A program made the position numbers and the translations under genes. From CAZRCG01 sp964598565 (GTDB lineage: Bacteria; Bdellovibrionota; UBA2394), in contig CAZRCG010000001.1 in assembly GCA_964598565.1 (NCBI GenBank), forward strand, positions 434,001-498,000: DNA of 64,000 nt. The letters are read 5' to 3'. This document shows positions 51,858-61,802 of this stretch, piece after piece; within the stretch, counting starts at the first letter, position 1, and every line of letters starts with the position of its first letter. Under the pieces are notes generated by a model that was not told where the DNA came from, searched no databases, and saw only the letters and a program-made list of their open reading frames with translations.

Positions 51858-52730
51858 TCAATCCCAACGGGCAATAACAATCAAAAAGCCAACGATGGCG
51901 AGTAAGGGACCCCCAAAAATTCCAAAAAACGCTTTCCGGGAATATTGCTTGATCAGTTCTTTCTCGCTATGAGTTGAAATAAGAAAAGGATGATTGGCGC
52001 AATGCGCAATCATCGCGTCTCGTGTTAAAGCTGTCAGCTGTTCTCTGGTTTGATTTTCTACCCACTTCTGCCCCTGCTCCCATTCAACAGCATCGACCCG
52101 ACCATCTTGATTTAAATCGAGTGCGGCCATAGCGGCTTTGTTAGTTTTAAGGGTTTGGTAAGCGGAGGCGATAATCTGTTTGGGCAGCATGGGATTCATT
52201 TTTTCTCGGGTGGTCGCCGTTCCTAACACATAAAGCTGAGCTCCGGGGCTGATGACAGATTCAATCACACGATAGGTTCGAGAAAATCCGAACAAAGTCG
52301 TCGTAGCCGTGCCTTGCGCATTCAAGATTTCAAAAACACGAGAAGGTATCTCAGAGCCTTTCCAAACCTGCTTCTGCTCAACCGAGATCTCTGCCTTCTC
52401 GGGCTTAACGCGTACCCTACCCGTTTCATCTTCGACAAAAAATTCGGTCTTGCTAGAATTATCGCTATAAATGGTGACCCATGATCTTCTCTTACTGGAC
52501 TGTTTCAGCTCTTGAATTTCTAAGTGAAAGTAAACGGCTGCTATCTTAGACACCGGCGCGATGAGCGGCTCTTCAATTTTAGCAACTCCGTGGACTTCAA
52601 CGATTCCCATCGGCATACCTTTGATTTTAGACCGGGGAATATTCTCGATGGTACGCTTGCGTCTTAAGCACCAGAAACCGTAACCAAAGCCAACCCATCC
52701 CATTACAAAAAATAAGGCTCCCCACATCAT
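51858..52730 (-). CDS. GIDE-like (E3 ligase-type) membrane protein with an EF-hand
   Basis: Two-helix membrane protein like bacterial relatives of the GIDE/MUL1 domain: N-terminal helix (WGALFFVMGWVGFGYGFWCL), the GIDE region (RSKIKGMPMGIVEVHGVAKIEEPLIAPVS, VEDETGRVRVKPEKAEI), and a C-terminal helix (FGGPLLAIVGFLIVI). Between them lies an EF-hand loop DLNQDGRVDAVE, which satisfies all twelve Ca2+-binding positions and is unusual here. No RING domain, so ubiquitin ligase activity is not implied. 290 aa. Confidence 0.85.
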   Translation of the reverse strand: MMWGALFFVMGWVGFGYGFWCLRRKRTIENIPRSKIKGMPMGIVEVHGVAKIEEPLIAPVSKIAAVYFHLEIQELKQSSKRRSWVTIYSDNSSKTEFFVEDETGRVRVKPEKAEISVEQKQVWKGSEIPSRVFEILNAQGTATTTLFGFSRTYRVIESVISPGAQLYVLGTATTREKMNPMLPKQIIASAYQTLKTNKAAMAALDLNQDGRVDAVEWEQGQKWVENQTREQLTALTRDAMIAHCANHPFLISTHSEKELIKQYSRKAFFGIFGGPLLAIVGFLIVIARWD

Positions 52731-52832
52731 CTAAAATTATTGTAGCCGACAAGTCGTACGACGCCTACGGCAAGTCAAAACTTGGCATTTCTTATAAATT
52801 AGAACACGATGCTCATTATTAGAGCGGAACCT

Positions 52833-53219
52833 ATGAATATTTTTAGTCGTGTCACCGTTATCACCGCACTTATTGCTGCAATCGCTGTCTCGCTTGTTGC
52901 GTATGCCCCCTCCCTTCAGGGAGAGCTTCGACCTGGCACCGTTTGGATCACTCGCGATGCGCGCACCACCACAATGGCAACCACGGTAAAGGCTGAAGTT
53001 TGGACTACCAAAACGTCCCTCGTGCGCAAGCGACTGACATGGAAAGAATCGCCCACTTATTCGCCGAATGGCCGCGCCATAATTGATATGGATCATCTGG
53101 CTGCCGCTTATTCGGGCAAGCTCGAAATCGTCGGCCTCAAAGTCATGGGACTCGGAAGTGATTTGTTTTTCGGCTCAACAGACTTTACGGAAACACTAGA
53201 AGCGGCCGCGTCTCGCTGA
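52833..53219 (+). CDS. Small secreted hypothetical protein, 128 aa
   Basis: Signal-like N-terminus (VTVITALIAAIAVSLVAYA) followed by about 100 residues with beta-strand-like segments and Thr-rich patches (VWITRDARTTTMATTVKAEVWTTKTS). The start chosen at 52833 gives a clean signal; the ATG at 52809 adds eight residues. The family is not recognised. It ends four bases before the ppx/gppA-type gene and is likely co-transcribed with it. Confidence 0.6.
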   Translation: MNIFSRVTVITALIAAIAVSLVAYAPSLQGELRPGTVWITRDARTTTMATTVKAEVWTTKTSLVRKRLTWKESPTYSPNGRAIIDMDHLAAAYSGKLEIVGLKVMGLGSDLFFGSTDFTETLEAAASR

Positions 53220-53223
53220 TCTG

Positions 53224-54171
53224 ATGCGACTTGCGGCGATAGATATTGGTTCAAATTCGATATTACTTACAGTAATTGATGCGCGATCGAGCGAAACGTT
53301 TGAGATTGTGCATGACGAGGCCACCGTGGTCGGGCTCGCGAAAGGTCTTCAATACGACGCTGTCATTCAAGATTTGAAAATCGCTGAGGCCGGCAAAGTT
53401 CTATTGAAGTATCTCGATACGTGTCGAAAGATAGGCGCTGAGCAAATCTTCATTGCAGCGACCGAGGCTCTACGACGCGCAGCCAATGGCCACCATGTGA
53501 AACAGCACCTAGAAACTCTTATCGGACACAAAATTTCGATCATCACGGGTGACCAAGAAGCAGAGTACTCGTTCTGGAGTGTTCAGAAATGTCACCCCGA
53601 GACAGATGCCATGAAAGTAGTCTTCGATATAGGAGGTGCGAGCACGGAGCTATGCCTTGGTAATACGACCGGCATTGTCGAACGTGTTTCTCTCAAGATG
53701 GGAAGCGTTATGCTCACCGAGAAATTTCATCTGCAAGAGCCTCATGACTCCACCAAAACACTCGCTTTTTGCCGAAACACAATTCAAGAAGGTCTTCGTG
53801 ATTTGAAATATCTGTCGGGCGAATCCGCCAGAAAGGCCCTGGGTATTGGAGTAGCAGGTACCATCACCACGTTGTTTGCCATGAACGAAGAGTTGACGAC
53901 CTACCATCGAGACGCCGTCGATTTCAAGTCAATGAGCCGGCCCCGCATCTTTGAATGGCTTCAAAACGTCGCTCGTAGAAATACCGAGGATCGCGCTCTC
54001 TACCCTGGCCTTCCTCTTGATCGAGCCGACGTCGTTGCCGGTGGATTTGCCATCGCCTATGGGTTAGCCGATTGGTTTCAGTGGCCAAGTATCGTATGTC
54101 TCGATAGAGGCGTCCGTTTTGGGATCCTTTTGTCAGAAATAGCACACGGAAAATTTCGGCCTGTGAGTTAA
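53224..54171 (+). CDS. Ppx/GppA family phosphatase
   Basis: An actin-fold exopolyphosphatase or guanosine-pentaphosphate phosphohydrolase. Phosphate-binding motifs are visible: AAIDIGSNSILLTVIDA near the start and VFDIGGASTELCLG in the middle, then GVAGTITTLFA. 315 aa corresponds to the minimal N-terminal two-domain form lacking the HD-type C-terminal domains of E. coli Ppx and GppA. PolyP and pppGpp substrates cannot be separated by sequence. Confidence 0.9.
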   Translation: MRLAAIDIGSNSILLTVIDARSSETFEIVHDEATVVGLAKGLQYDAVIQDLKIAEAGKVLLKYLDTCRKIGAEQIFIAATEALRRAANGHHVKQHLETLIGHKISIITGDQEAEYSFWSVQKCHPETDAMKVVFDIGGASTELCLGNTTGIVERVSLKMGSVMLTEKFHLQEPHDSTKTLAFCRNTIQEGLRDLKYLSGESARKALGIGVAGTITTLFAMNEELTTYHRDAVDFKSMSRPRIFEWLQNVARRNTEDRALYPGLPLDRADVVAGGFAIAYGLADWFQWPSIVCLDRGVRFGILLSEIAHGKFRPVS

Positions 54172-54190
54172 GGCATCTGAGTTAGCACAT

Positions 54191-57100
54191 CTATCGAAAC
54201 TTAAAGCGTTTACCGATTTTATCTTGAAAGTCGTCCAAGATAGCCAAGGCTGCAGGAAATAAAAAGGCCGTCATGATTGACCCAAGTGCTAGTCCCCAGC
54301 CCAGAGAAATAGCAATGGGCACCACAAAGCGATCCATCCCACCCAAACCATAGGCCGTGGGCAGCACACCCACTACCGTTGTAACCGTCGTCAAAAATAT
54401 TGCTCTCAGACGGCGCCCTCCGGCTTCATAAATACTTTCAAATCGATCGAGTCCAGCGGTTCGCGCCTGATTTACGAAATCAATGAGTACAATGGCGTTG
54501 TTCACAATCACGCCGGCGAGCGCAATCATGCCCATCGTTCCTAGAAACGAGAGGGGCAAACCGTGAATAAAAAAAGCGATCAGAGCCGATACCACCGCGA
54601 ACGGTATCGTAATCAATACAAGAAAGGGCTGTAGCACAGAGCCAAACGTCAGAATCAAAACCATTAATATTCCCACAATGGCAATGCCGAACGCGCGTTC
54701 CAAGGCGGCAAAACTCTCACGTGAATCTTGATCTTCTCCGCCGAAATCAATGGTTGTTCTAGGAAACATCCGATTCAAGTCGGGCAGTCTCTCACGCAGA
54801 GACTCATTTACACGATCTGAACTTGTGATATTCAGATCGACCTCGGCTGTCACCTTGATCTGGCGCCTTCGATTCTCATGCTCGACAGAGGCGAGCGAAG
54901 TGCCCTCCTTGAATGTCGCAAACGACTTCAAGGGCACGAGTTCTCCCGATTTGGTTTGAATCAACAAGCCTTCTAATTCTTTTCGGTTAGACCGATCGGC
55001 TTGTGGCAACAAAACTCTTATCTTCGTCTCATCCGTGAGTTCTCGAATGGTGGTAGCCTCAATGCCCTCAAATGCTGCAAAAATGGTTCGTCCAATGGAC
55101 GCCACCGAAAGGCCTGCCGCTGCAATCTCTGCATGATTCACAATAACCCGAATTTCTTTCTTTCCAGGCACATAAGAATCTCGAATATCTGTTACCCCGG
55201 ACATCTGGCGTAATTGTTCTTTAAGGTACTCGCTCACCTCAACGATGTCTTCAAAGCGCTCTCCGCGAATACCCAAGCTCACGGGCTTACCCACAGGTGG
55301 GCCACCCTTTACCTGCTCAAAAAATACATCTCGCAAAGGGCCTTTTATCTCGGCCATTTTTGATCGAAGTGACGCAATGATCGTCTCAGCACTTCGTTCA
55401 CGCTGCGTTTCGGGCGTTAAATAGACCGCAATCTGGGCATACTCCGACCCTCGCTTCGACTCAGGGTCTGTAATGTCTTTTTGTTGCAGACCCACCTTAG
55501 TCCAAAAATTGATGAGCTCTTCCTTGCGAATCTCCTTTTGAAGCAAAACTTCTAGTGGTTCTATCCACTTCGCATGCAGCTCAAGAGGCGTGCCCACCGG
55601 AGCCTCTGTTTTAATAAAGAAAATTTCGATTCCTCCCGCAGGAAACAAGACTTTTTTCATCGTGGACAGACAGAGGCCCGCAATGACGACCATGCCTATC
55701 ATCGATAGTATAAGCACCCGATAACGATGAGTCACAATTTTACGCAGCACTCTCTGGTAAGCCACGCAGACTCTATCGTCCCACCAAGAAGAAATTCTCT
55801 CTAAAAACCGTGACCAAGTCCCTTGCTTGTGAGAAGCCACCATATCGCCTACTCGCACCAAGGAAATAAAATGAGAGGGCAACATTAAAAAGCCGACCAG
55901 CAAACTACAGGCCAATGCGGTGATGATGCCTAAAGGGATGGCAAAAATAACTTTACCAAAAATACCCGTCATAATGAGCATCGGAAAAAATGCAATGATC
56001 GAGGTGAGTGTTGACGCCGTTATAGAGCGCCATACTTGATACGTACCTTCGACTGCGGCCTGCTGAACGCTATGACCCCTCTTCAAAAAATTAGAGATAT
56101 TATCGACAATAACCACGGCATTGTCCGTTAAAAATCCACTGACAATAATGAGCCCCATTAGAGATACAACATTCAATGTGAATCCTGCCAAATACAAAAT
56201 GGTAACCGTAGCGAAAAATGAAAGCGGAATACTGAGTGAGACCAGAAAAGAAACCTTAAGACTTAAAAGCAAAGATAGAATAAAGACAACAAAGAGGACT
56301 CCCCAAAAAAGATTTTCAGAAAGTACATTGAGACGGTTCTTAATGATAAAAGATTTGTCGTCTACGATTTCTAGAGTCGCCAAGTTCTGAAGTTCTTGCT
56401 GCTTGATACCAATAAATGCTTCTACGCGCTCGGTAAGATCGATTGCATCTTCATTCGTCGATTTTAGAAGCGTCAGCATGATATCGCGTCGACCGTTGGT
56501 GCGACTGAGAATAGTCGGCTTAGCGGTGGTCAATTCAAGATCGGCAATATCGCCTATTCGAATGGGCTCTCCTAGGTCATTCGATCTGACGACGGCATTT
56601 CTGACATCGTCGATAGATTCAAACTCCCCGTAGGTGCGAATGACAAACTCCTCTGACTGCGCCAGAGGATTCGACAAGGTGCTGTGAGGCGCAGCCTCAA
56701 CATTGATCGGAGGCGCAGCCTCAAGATACCCACCGGGTGCTGAGATATTTCTCATTTTCAGCGCCTGAATGACCTCTTCGAGCGATACTCGATAACGCCG
56801 CATCGCGCGCGGCTTCACCTCAACACGAATCTCTTTATCATCCAGGGCCTGAGGCTCGACCTTTGCGATGCCATCTAAATTGGCGAGCTCCCGCTCTAAG
56901 CGTTTGGCAATCTCACGAATGGCACCATAATCTTCAGGGCCACTCGCTCCCGAAGGACCCGACACAGAGATTCCCAACAAAGGGGTCATCTTACTTTCAA
57001 TGAGCGTTACGGTGGGTTTTTCAGCCCCCTCAGGCAAATCTTCCCAGCGATTGACGATGTCTTGAATATCTTCTTTCGCCTTTTGCTCATCAGCCTCATC

Positions 57101-57394
57101 GGGGTCTAACTGAATAACAATGACCGAAGTGCTCTGCGTTGACACAGAAGTCAACTTTCGAACCGAATCAATCTCTTTCAAATCTTCTTCTAAGGGAATC
57201 GTAATAGCTTTCTCAATATCGAGCGCGCTAGCTCCCGGATAAATCGTTCGCACGGTTATCACTTCGAAACTGATATTAGGAAAAAGCTCGCGACGAATTA
57301 AAGATAACGACGTAAGCCCTGCGACAAGAATAAAAATCGTCAGCAAATTAACAAAGAGTTTGTGATGAGCAAAATAGGCTATCAATGCCTTCAT
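54191..57394 (-). CDS. RND family efflux transporter (AcrB/HAE-like)
   Basis: 1067 aa with twelve predicted helices and two large periplasmic loops typical of RND pumps. Helix 1: HKLFVNLLTIFILVAGLTSLSL; a helix-4 motif LTDNAVVIVDNIS contains Asp residues in the proton pathway; the second half has VNNAIVLIDFVNQA. Periplasmic porter domains (IYPGASALDIEKAITIPLEEDLK) look normal. Encoded 11 bases after the TolC-like gene in a tamB-tamA-tolC-RND array. No membrane-fusion (adaptor) protein is in the operon, which standard RND systems need. Confidence 0.92.
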   Translation of the reverse strand: MKALIAYFAHHKLFVNLLTIFILVAGLTSLSLIRRELFPNISFEVITVRTIYPGASALDIEKAITIPLEEDLKEIDSVRKLTSVSTQSTSVIVIQLDPDEADEQKAKEDIQDIVNRWEDLPEGAEKPTVTLIESKMTPLLGISVSGPSGASGPEDYGAIREIAKRLERELANLDGIAKVEPQALDDKEIRVEVKPRAMRRYRVSLEEVIQALKMRNISAPGGYLEAAPPINVEAAPHSTLSNPLAQSEEFVIRTYGEFESIDDVRNAVVRSNDLGEPIRIGDIADLELTTAKPTILSRTNGRRDIMLTLLKSTNEDAIDLTERVEAFIGIKQQELQNLATLEIVDDKSFIIKNRLNVLSENLFWGVLFVVFILSLLLSLKVSFLVSLSIPLSFFATVTILYLAGFTLNVVSLMGLIIVSGFLTDNAVVIVDNISNFLKRGHSVQQAAVEGTYQVWRSITASTLTSIIAFFPMLIMTGIFGKVIFAIPLGIITALACSLLVGFLMLPSHFISLVRVGDMVASHKQGTWSRFLERISSWWDDRVCVAYQRVLRKIVTHRYRVLILSMIGMVVIAGLCLSTMKKVLFPAGGIEIFFIKTEAPVGTPLELHAKWIEPLEVLLQKEIRKEELINFWTKVGLQQKDITDPESKRGSEYAQIAVYLTPETQRERSAETIIASLRSKMAEIKGPLRDVFFEQVKGGPPVGKPVSLGIRGERFEDIVEVSEYLKEQLRQMSGVTDIRDSYVPGKKEIRVIVNHAEIAAAGLSVASIGRTIFAAFEGIEATTIRELTDETKIRVLLPQADRSNRKELEGLLIQTKSGELVPLKSFATFKEGTSLASVEHENRRRQIKVTAEVDLNITSSDRVNESLRERLPDLNRMFPRTTIDFGGEDQDSRESFAALERAFGIAIVGILMVLILTFGSVLQPFLVLITIPFAVVSALIAFFIHGLPLSFLGTMGMIALAGVIVNNAIVLIDFVNQARTAGLDRFESIYEAGGRRLRAIFLTTVTTVVGVLPTAYGLGGMDRFVVPIAISLGWGLALGSIMTAFLFPAALAILDDFQDKIGKRFKFR

Positions 57395-57405
57395 GATGTC
57401 CGCCT

Positions 57406-59022
57406 TTAATAGTGACCTAGTGCTTGCTCCAGCATGGGTTTCAGCGCCCCACTCGCACTTAAAATTTTGAGTCCCGTCATTCGTAAGGCTACCTCACTAC
57501 TGTTGACCGATACATCGGCGAGAGCAAAGTCATCGCCCGCCTGAACGATCGACAATACCGGGATGGAACCAAGCTCAAATCGCTGCACTTCTAACCGCTC
57601 ACGCTCTTTCTGCTTGCGATGAATCTCTTGAAGTCGAATATGATCGTCCATCAAGCGTTTTAAATCGTGGCATAAGGTCAGCCATTCGATGCGAGCCTGT
57701 GACGCATCGGAGGAAGCCCTCGTCTGAGAAAGAACTTTGTTGATGGAGGCCTGCAACCACTGCGCCCGCTGAGCTGAGGGCCCTAACGGCACTGTCAAAT
57801 CAAAGCCCACCGACCAAAGATTTCTTTGAAAGCCAAAGGTATCGCCCACCGCCGAAGACATGCCACTATCGTTATTGAGGGGTGCGACTTTTCCAGAAAC
57901 TGATAGATCGGGAAGACGCATCCAATCAAGAGCGAGTTCGTGCTCTCGCGCCGCGGTAGCTCTTTCGTGCGCCGCCCTGACCGACGCATTGGCGGCCAGA
58001 ACCTCGTCTACCGCTAAGGTATCACAGCGCGTACGCGCCTCGTCGGTTTGGGTCGCCAAGAGAAAGGGAATGCGGTCCGCCGGATACTCAAAGAGAATCT
58101 CGGGCAATTTGATAGTCACCACCAAACCACGCCAGGCATTTTGAAGCGTGGCCATCGCCGTCGAGGCTTCTACCTGCGCGTTAAGCACAGCGCTTTCTGC
58201 TTGGTAAACTTCGGCCCTCGATGAAACACCTCGACTGTGACGCGAGCGTATTACTTTCAGCAATTTTTCGCGTCGTTCGACAAAACCCTTAGCAAACTCC
58301 GCACGCCGCTGAAGAAGCCAAGCCTGATAAAATAATTGCGATATTCCTAAATACCAACTTTCTGCGTCGGCCATTAAGGCCAGCCTTTCAGCTCGAGATG
58401 CCGCAGCCGCGCTTTCGACTCCTCGTCTGAGCGAAATTCCGAGAAAGTTCTTAAGCAGAGGCTGTCGAAAGCCCAGAGAGAACGATGATTCGTAATACTT
58501 CGAAATCATCGCCGGTAGCTCTTGTTTGGTGCGATCAAGATCAAACATCGCTTGAAGCATGGTCCCGGTGGGAGACTGCCATTGAAGTTTTGTCACGCCT
58601 CCCCCACTTGTCACTCTTTGAGGCATGACTGCAATGGCGGGCTCTTGATGATTGTCGAAGAAAAAACCATCGATTCGTAGCTCTGGCACCATAGGCTGAT
58701 GGGCTTCAAGCAGCGGCAATTCGCTGGCAGGACGCCGGGCTTTTAACGAAAGAAATGCGTCGGAAAACTCGATAGCTTGCTGCACCACAAACTCTTGGGT
58801 GAGGGCGCGAAAGGGAATATTCTGAAGCAAGTTTTCCACCAAACTCGTGAGTTCTTGCTTCGTCGGTTCTGAAGTCGCTCGCACGCCATCAATGACGCTG
58901 ACGAGCTCGCAACTTATGACTACTCCTAAAACGACAGGCCGTCTCAAGAACTTTCTTCCTATGCCAGTCACCGATGAAAAAAAGCAACGCAACGCTTGTC
59001 GACCCCATTCTGCAAAAATCAC
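57406..59022 (-). CDS. TolC-like outer-membrane efflux protein
   Basis: 538 aa, mostly helical, as in outer-membrane factors: LALMADAESWYLGISQLFYQAWLLQRRAEFAKGFV, and a matching second half KQKERERLEVQRFELGSIPVLSI. A signal-like start lies after a lead. The GTG at 59022 overlaps the last base of the upstream stop (TAG-TG). Encoded between the Omp85 gene and the RND gene, so it may serve as the exit duct for that pump. Confidence 0.85.
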   Translation of the reverse strand: MIFAEWGRQALRCFFSSVTGIGRKFLRRPVVLGVVISCELVSVIDGVRATSEPTKQELTSLVENLLQNIPFRALTQEFVVQQAIEFSDAFLSLKARRPASELPLLEAHQPMVPELRIDGFFFDNHQEPAIAVMPQRVTSGGGVTKLQWQSPTGTMLQAMFDLDRTKQELPAMISKYYESSFSLGFRQPLLKNFLGISLRRGVESAAAASRAERLALMADAESWYLGISQLFYQAWLLQRRAEFAKGFVERREKLLKVIRSRHSRGVSSRAEVYQAESAVLNAQVEASTAMATLQNAWRGLVVTIKLPEILFEYPADRIPFLLATQTDEARTRCDTLAVDEVLAANASVRAAHERATAAREHELALDWMRLPDLSVSGKVAPLNNDSGMSSAVGDTFGFQRNLWSVGFDLTVPLGPSAQRAQWLQASINKVLSQTRASSDASQARIEWLTLCHDLKRLMDDHIRLQEIHRKQKERERLEVQRFELGSIPVLSIVQAGDDFALADVSVNSSEVALRMTGLKILSASGALKPMLEQALGHY

Positions 59023-61796
59023 TAAATTGCTCCTACCCCTAAATAGAAAGTTCCTAGCGGTTCACCCTCGCGAGGAAATACGACAAAACCATAACCGGCC
59101 TTCAAGGGCCCTACCGGCGTATTTATTCGAAAGCCCGGTCCCGCTCCTAGCCTTAAACCCCAGGGTCTAAAATCTGAGGTCTCCACGAACGCACGCCCCC
59201 CATCCAAAAACAAAAGAAAATCGATCTCACCCGCAACAGGTATATGAAGCTCTGACATAAACGAAAAAAAGCTATTTCCTCCGTCTTGTTCTTCTCCATT
59301 TTCAAGACGAGGTCGAATGGCTCCCTCGCCATAGCCTCGTACGGAAGATTCTCCCCCTACGCGCAATCGCTTTTCAACCGGAACATCACTGGTTCGTCCA
59401 TAGGCACCTGAAAATCCACTGCTCACACTGAGAGCCAAGCCAATTGATCGGCCTTTGCGAAAGGTATAAAGCGGATTAAAAAATTCTTGCTTCACCGTCG
59501 CCTGCCACATGTCGACTTCACCGCCCAGCTTCTCATTATAAATGGCGCCTTCCAGACGGCTTCGAAATCCCTTCGTGGGATTAAACGAATCATCGAGAAA
59601 GTCGACAAGAAGCGCTTCGCCAACACTCGTGAAACGCTTTGGCCGAGCATCTTCTTCGGTAGTTTTTCCATCTTTTTTTACGTTGAAAGGATCTGAAAAC
59701 GCTAACTCGTAAAAACTTGTCAAAATCCATCGGCGCGACCAACGATAGTCGACCGCCCCAGAAACACTATTTCTCTCTCCGAATAAATTATCTCGTTGTT
59801 CTTTAGCATGGGTATAATTGAGGCGGCCATCGAGTCGCCAATTGAATAGACTCGGCTCGAAATACTCGAGAGTCACTCGCCGCTGAATGAAAGGGGTCTT
59901 TTGAGGATTAAACACCTCGGCTTCGCTGGGCCTATCGGCAGACTCCAATTTACGAGAGCCCTTGGAATACAAACTCAAACGTCGGCCTCGACCTCCGATA
60001 TTGGCCCAAGTCGCTCGAAAGACACCTCGGACACCGTCACTCGTTCCGAAGCCAGGCCCAACTTCAAACCTATAACGAGCCGCTTCGGTTATATCGACCA
60101 TAGCAAATACTCGACCCTGAGCCGGATCTTTCTCAAGGGCCTGAATATCCACGCTTCTTGCAATGCCTAAACGTAAAATTTGAGAGACGGACTCTCGAAC
60201 TCTCTCTTCTTCGAAAAAATCGCCTGGCTTAAGTAAAATTTCGTTCTGTAATACCCGATAGTCTGTTTTGACGGCGCCTCGAATCAAAACTCGCGATACT
60301 CGATAGCGGGGGCCCGGCACCATACGCACCACGACTTTTACGCTACCGCGCCCTTTCACGAGGTCTCGCTGAATCGAAATGTCTAAAAATCCCTGTGCAA
60401 CAAGCGCTCGTTGAAGTTCTCGCTGCATTTGATCGATCAACAATAAATCAACGACTCCTCCGGGTCGCACGGCTTTTTTAAAATCATGCCACTCCTGCAG
60501 ATGATCTAGTTCAATGGGAAATCCTTCAATCTGAGTTTCTTCAATAAAATACTTATCTCCTAAATTAATATAAATTGACGGCAGGGCTCGGTGCCGATCT
60601 CGGTCGATGGTGAAATCAACATCGCGGATGCGCACGTCAAGATACCCCTGACTGATCACCCGATTGAGAAATTCCTCGCTCACGACCGCCTCATATTCTT
60701 GTTCTCGAAAGGGTTGCCCCGATGCGATCTCATACAGATTACGGAAGAGATTGCTCAAGGCTCTATCGTCATTGACGCCGACAAACTGTGGCCAGAGCAG
60801 ATACGTACGCGGCCCCTGTCTACTGTGAATGTGAATATGCTCGACCCCTTTTGCATCGACAGTCCTTTCTACGTTGACCGTAGCCTCTAGATAGCCCTCG
60901 GCGACAAAGTCATTTTTCATCATCTCGAGAATCTCTTCCAAATACCATTTAGGGAACGTCATCTCGCGGTCGATCAATTCTCTAATTTTCTCTCGGCTGC
61001 GTCGATGCCCCGTGAACTCAATGCGAATAGGATAAGACTCTTCGACCTTCCAGGTGAGAGTGACAAAACCTTCCTCTTGCTTTTCAATACGCGGCTCAAA
61101 TACTTCGACAAAAAAATGATCGTTCTCTAGCAGATTGCGCATCATCCTTCGCGTATCATCTCTTAAATGGCTGCCACTAAAAAATGTCCCCTCTCGATTG
61201 CGAATTCCCTCTAAAACAAGATCGGGCTTTAATCGTTCAAGTCCCTCAACGACGACTTTCCCAATTCGAAAGCGCCTTCCTAAACGACTCTCTAGCCTTA
61301 GAATTTTATGTTCATGATGAATCGCCACTTTGCCTTCTAAATAACCCTCGGCATAAAGTGCGTCTTGAAAGCAGCCTTCTAGAGCCTCTAATCTCTCGTG
61401 GCTGACGGCGGCAGGCTCATTGGGAGAAAGACATCGGCTTTCGATAGCCGACGAGACTGCTGGCTCCTCGCTCCAAACAATATCTTCAATATAATCTCGA
61501 AGCACGACCATCACTCGAACAGTCTTAGTGGTTGCTTCTCCTCGAATCGAGAGTGTCTCAAAGCGACCCGTAGCTTGGAGCAATCTCACAGACAGGTCTC
61601 TTATCTCATCATCAAAGAGAATGCCCTCTCTGAGGGGTACTATCGACAAGACCAAATCGTGTTGCTCCACGGGCTCTACCTGAATTTCTTCGATCGTCCA
61701 GTTCGCCCAAAGCAGTGTGGGCGACGCTAAAAGCCCCGCCATGACGAGGGTACCTCTCAAGAATCGCTTTAGACTATATTTCATCAAGGGCATCAT
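59022..61796 (-). CDS. Omp85-family outer-membrane protein (TamA/BamA-like)
   Basis: 924 aa with a signal peptide (RGTLVMAGLLASPTLLWA), several POTRA domains (for example IEEIQVEPVEQHDLVLSIVPLREG and YFIEETQIEGFPIELD), and a C-terminal beta-barrel (surface antigen) with VGGESSVRGYGEGAIRPRLENG, an L6-loop-type VRGY motif. The adjacent tamB suggests TamA of the translocation and assembly module. The many POTRA repeats (five or more) are also seen in BamA-like relatives, so the name is not certain. Confidence 0.88.
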   Translation of the reverse strand: MMPLMKYSLKRFLRGTLVMAGLLASPTLLWANWTIEEIQVEPVEQHDLVLSIVPLREGILFDDEIRDLSVRLLQATGRFETLSIRGEATTKTVRVMVVLRDYIEDIVWSEEPAVSSAIESRCLSPNEPAAVSHERLEALEGCFQDALYAEGYLEGKVAIHHEHKILRLESRLGRRFRIGKVVVEGLERLKPDLVLEGIRNREGTFFSGSHLRDDTRRMMRNLLENDHFFVEVFEPRIEKQEEGFVTLTWKVEESYPIRIEFTGHRRSREKIRELIDREMTFPKWYLEEILEMMKNDFVAEGYLEATVNVERTVDAKGVEHIHIHSRQGPRTYLLWPQFVGVNDDRALSNLFRNLYEIASGQPFREQEYEAVVSEEFLNRVISQGYLDVRIRDVDFTIDRDRHRALPSIYINLGDKYFIEETQIEGFPIELDHLQEWHDFKKAVRPGGVVDLLLIDQMQRELQRALVAQGFLDISIQRDLVKGRGSVKVVVRMVPGPRYRVSRVLIRGAVKTDYRVLQNEILLKPGDFFEEERVRESVSQILRLGIARSVDIQALEKDPAQGRVFAMVDITEAARYRFEVGPGFGTSDGVRGVFRATWANIGGRGRRLSLYSKGSRKLESADRPSEAEVFNPQKTPFIQRRVTLEYFEPSLFNWRLDGRLNYTHAKEQRDNLFGERNSVSGAVDYRWSRRWILTSFYELAFSDPFNVKKDGKTTEEDARPKRFTSVGEALLVDFLDDSFNPTKGFRSRLEGAIYNEKLGGEVDMWQATVKQEFFNPLYTFRKGRSIGLALSVSSGFSGAYGRTSDVPVEKRLRVGGESSVRGYGEGAIRPRLENGEEQDGGNSFFSFMSELHIPVAGEIDFLLFLDGGRAFVETSDFRPWGLRLGAGPGFRINTPVGPLKAGYGFVVFPREGEPLGTFYLGVGAI

Positions 61797-61802
61797 ACGT
61801 GT

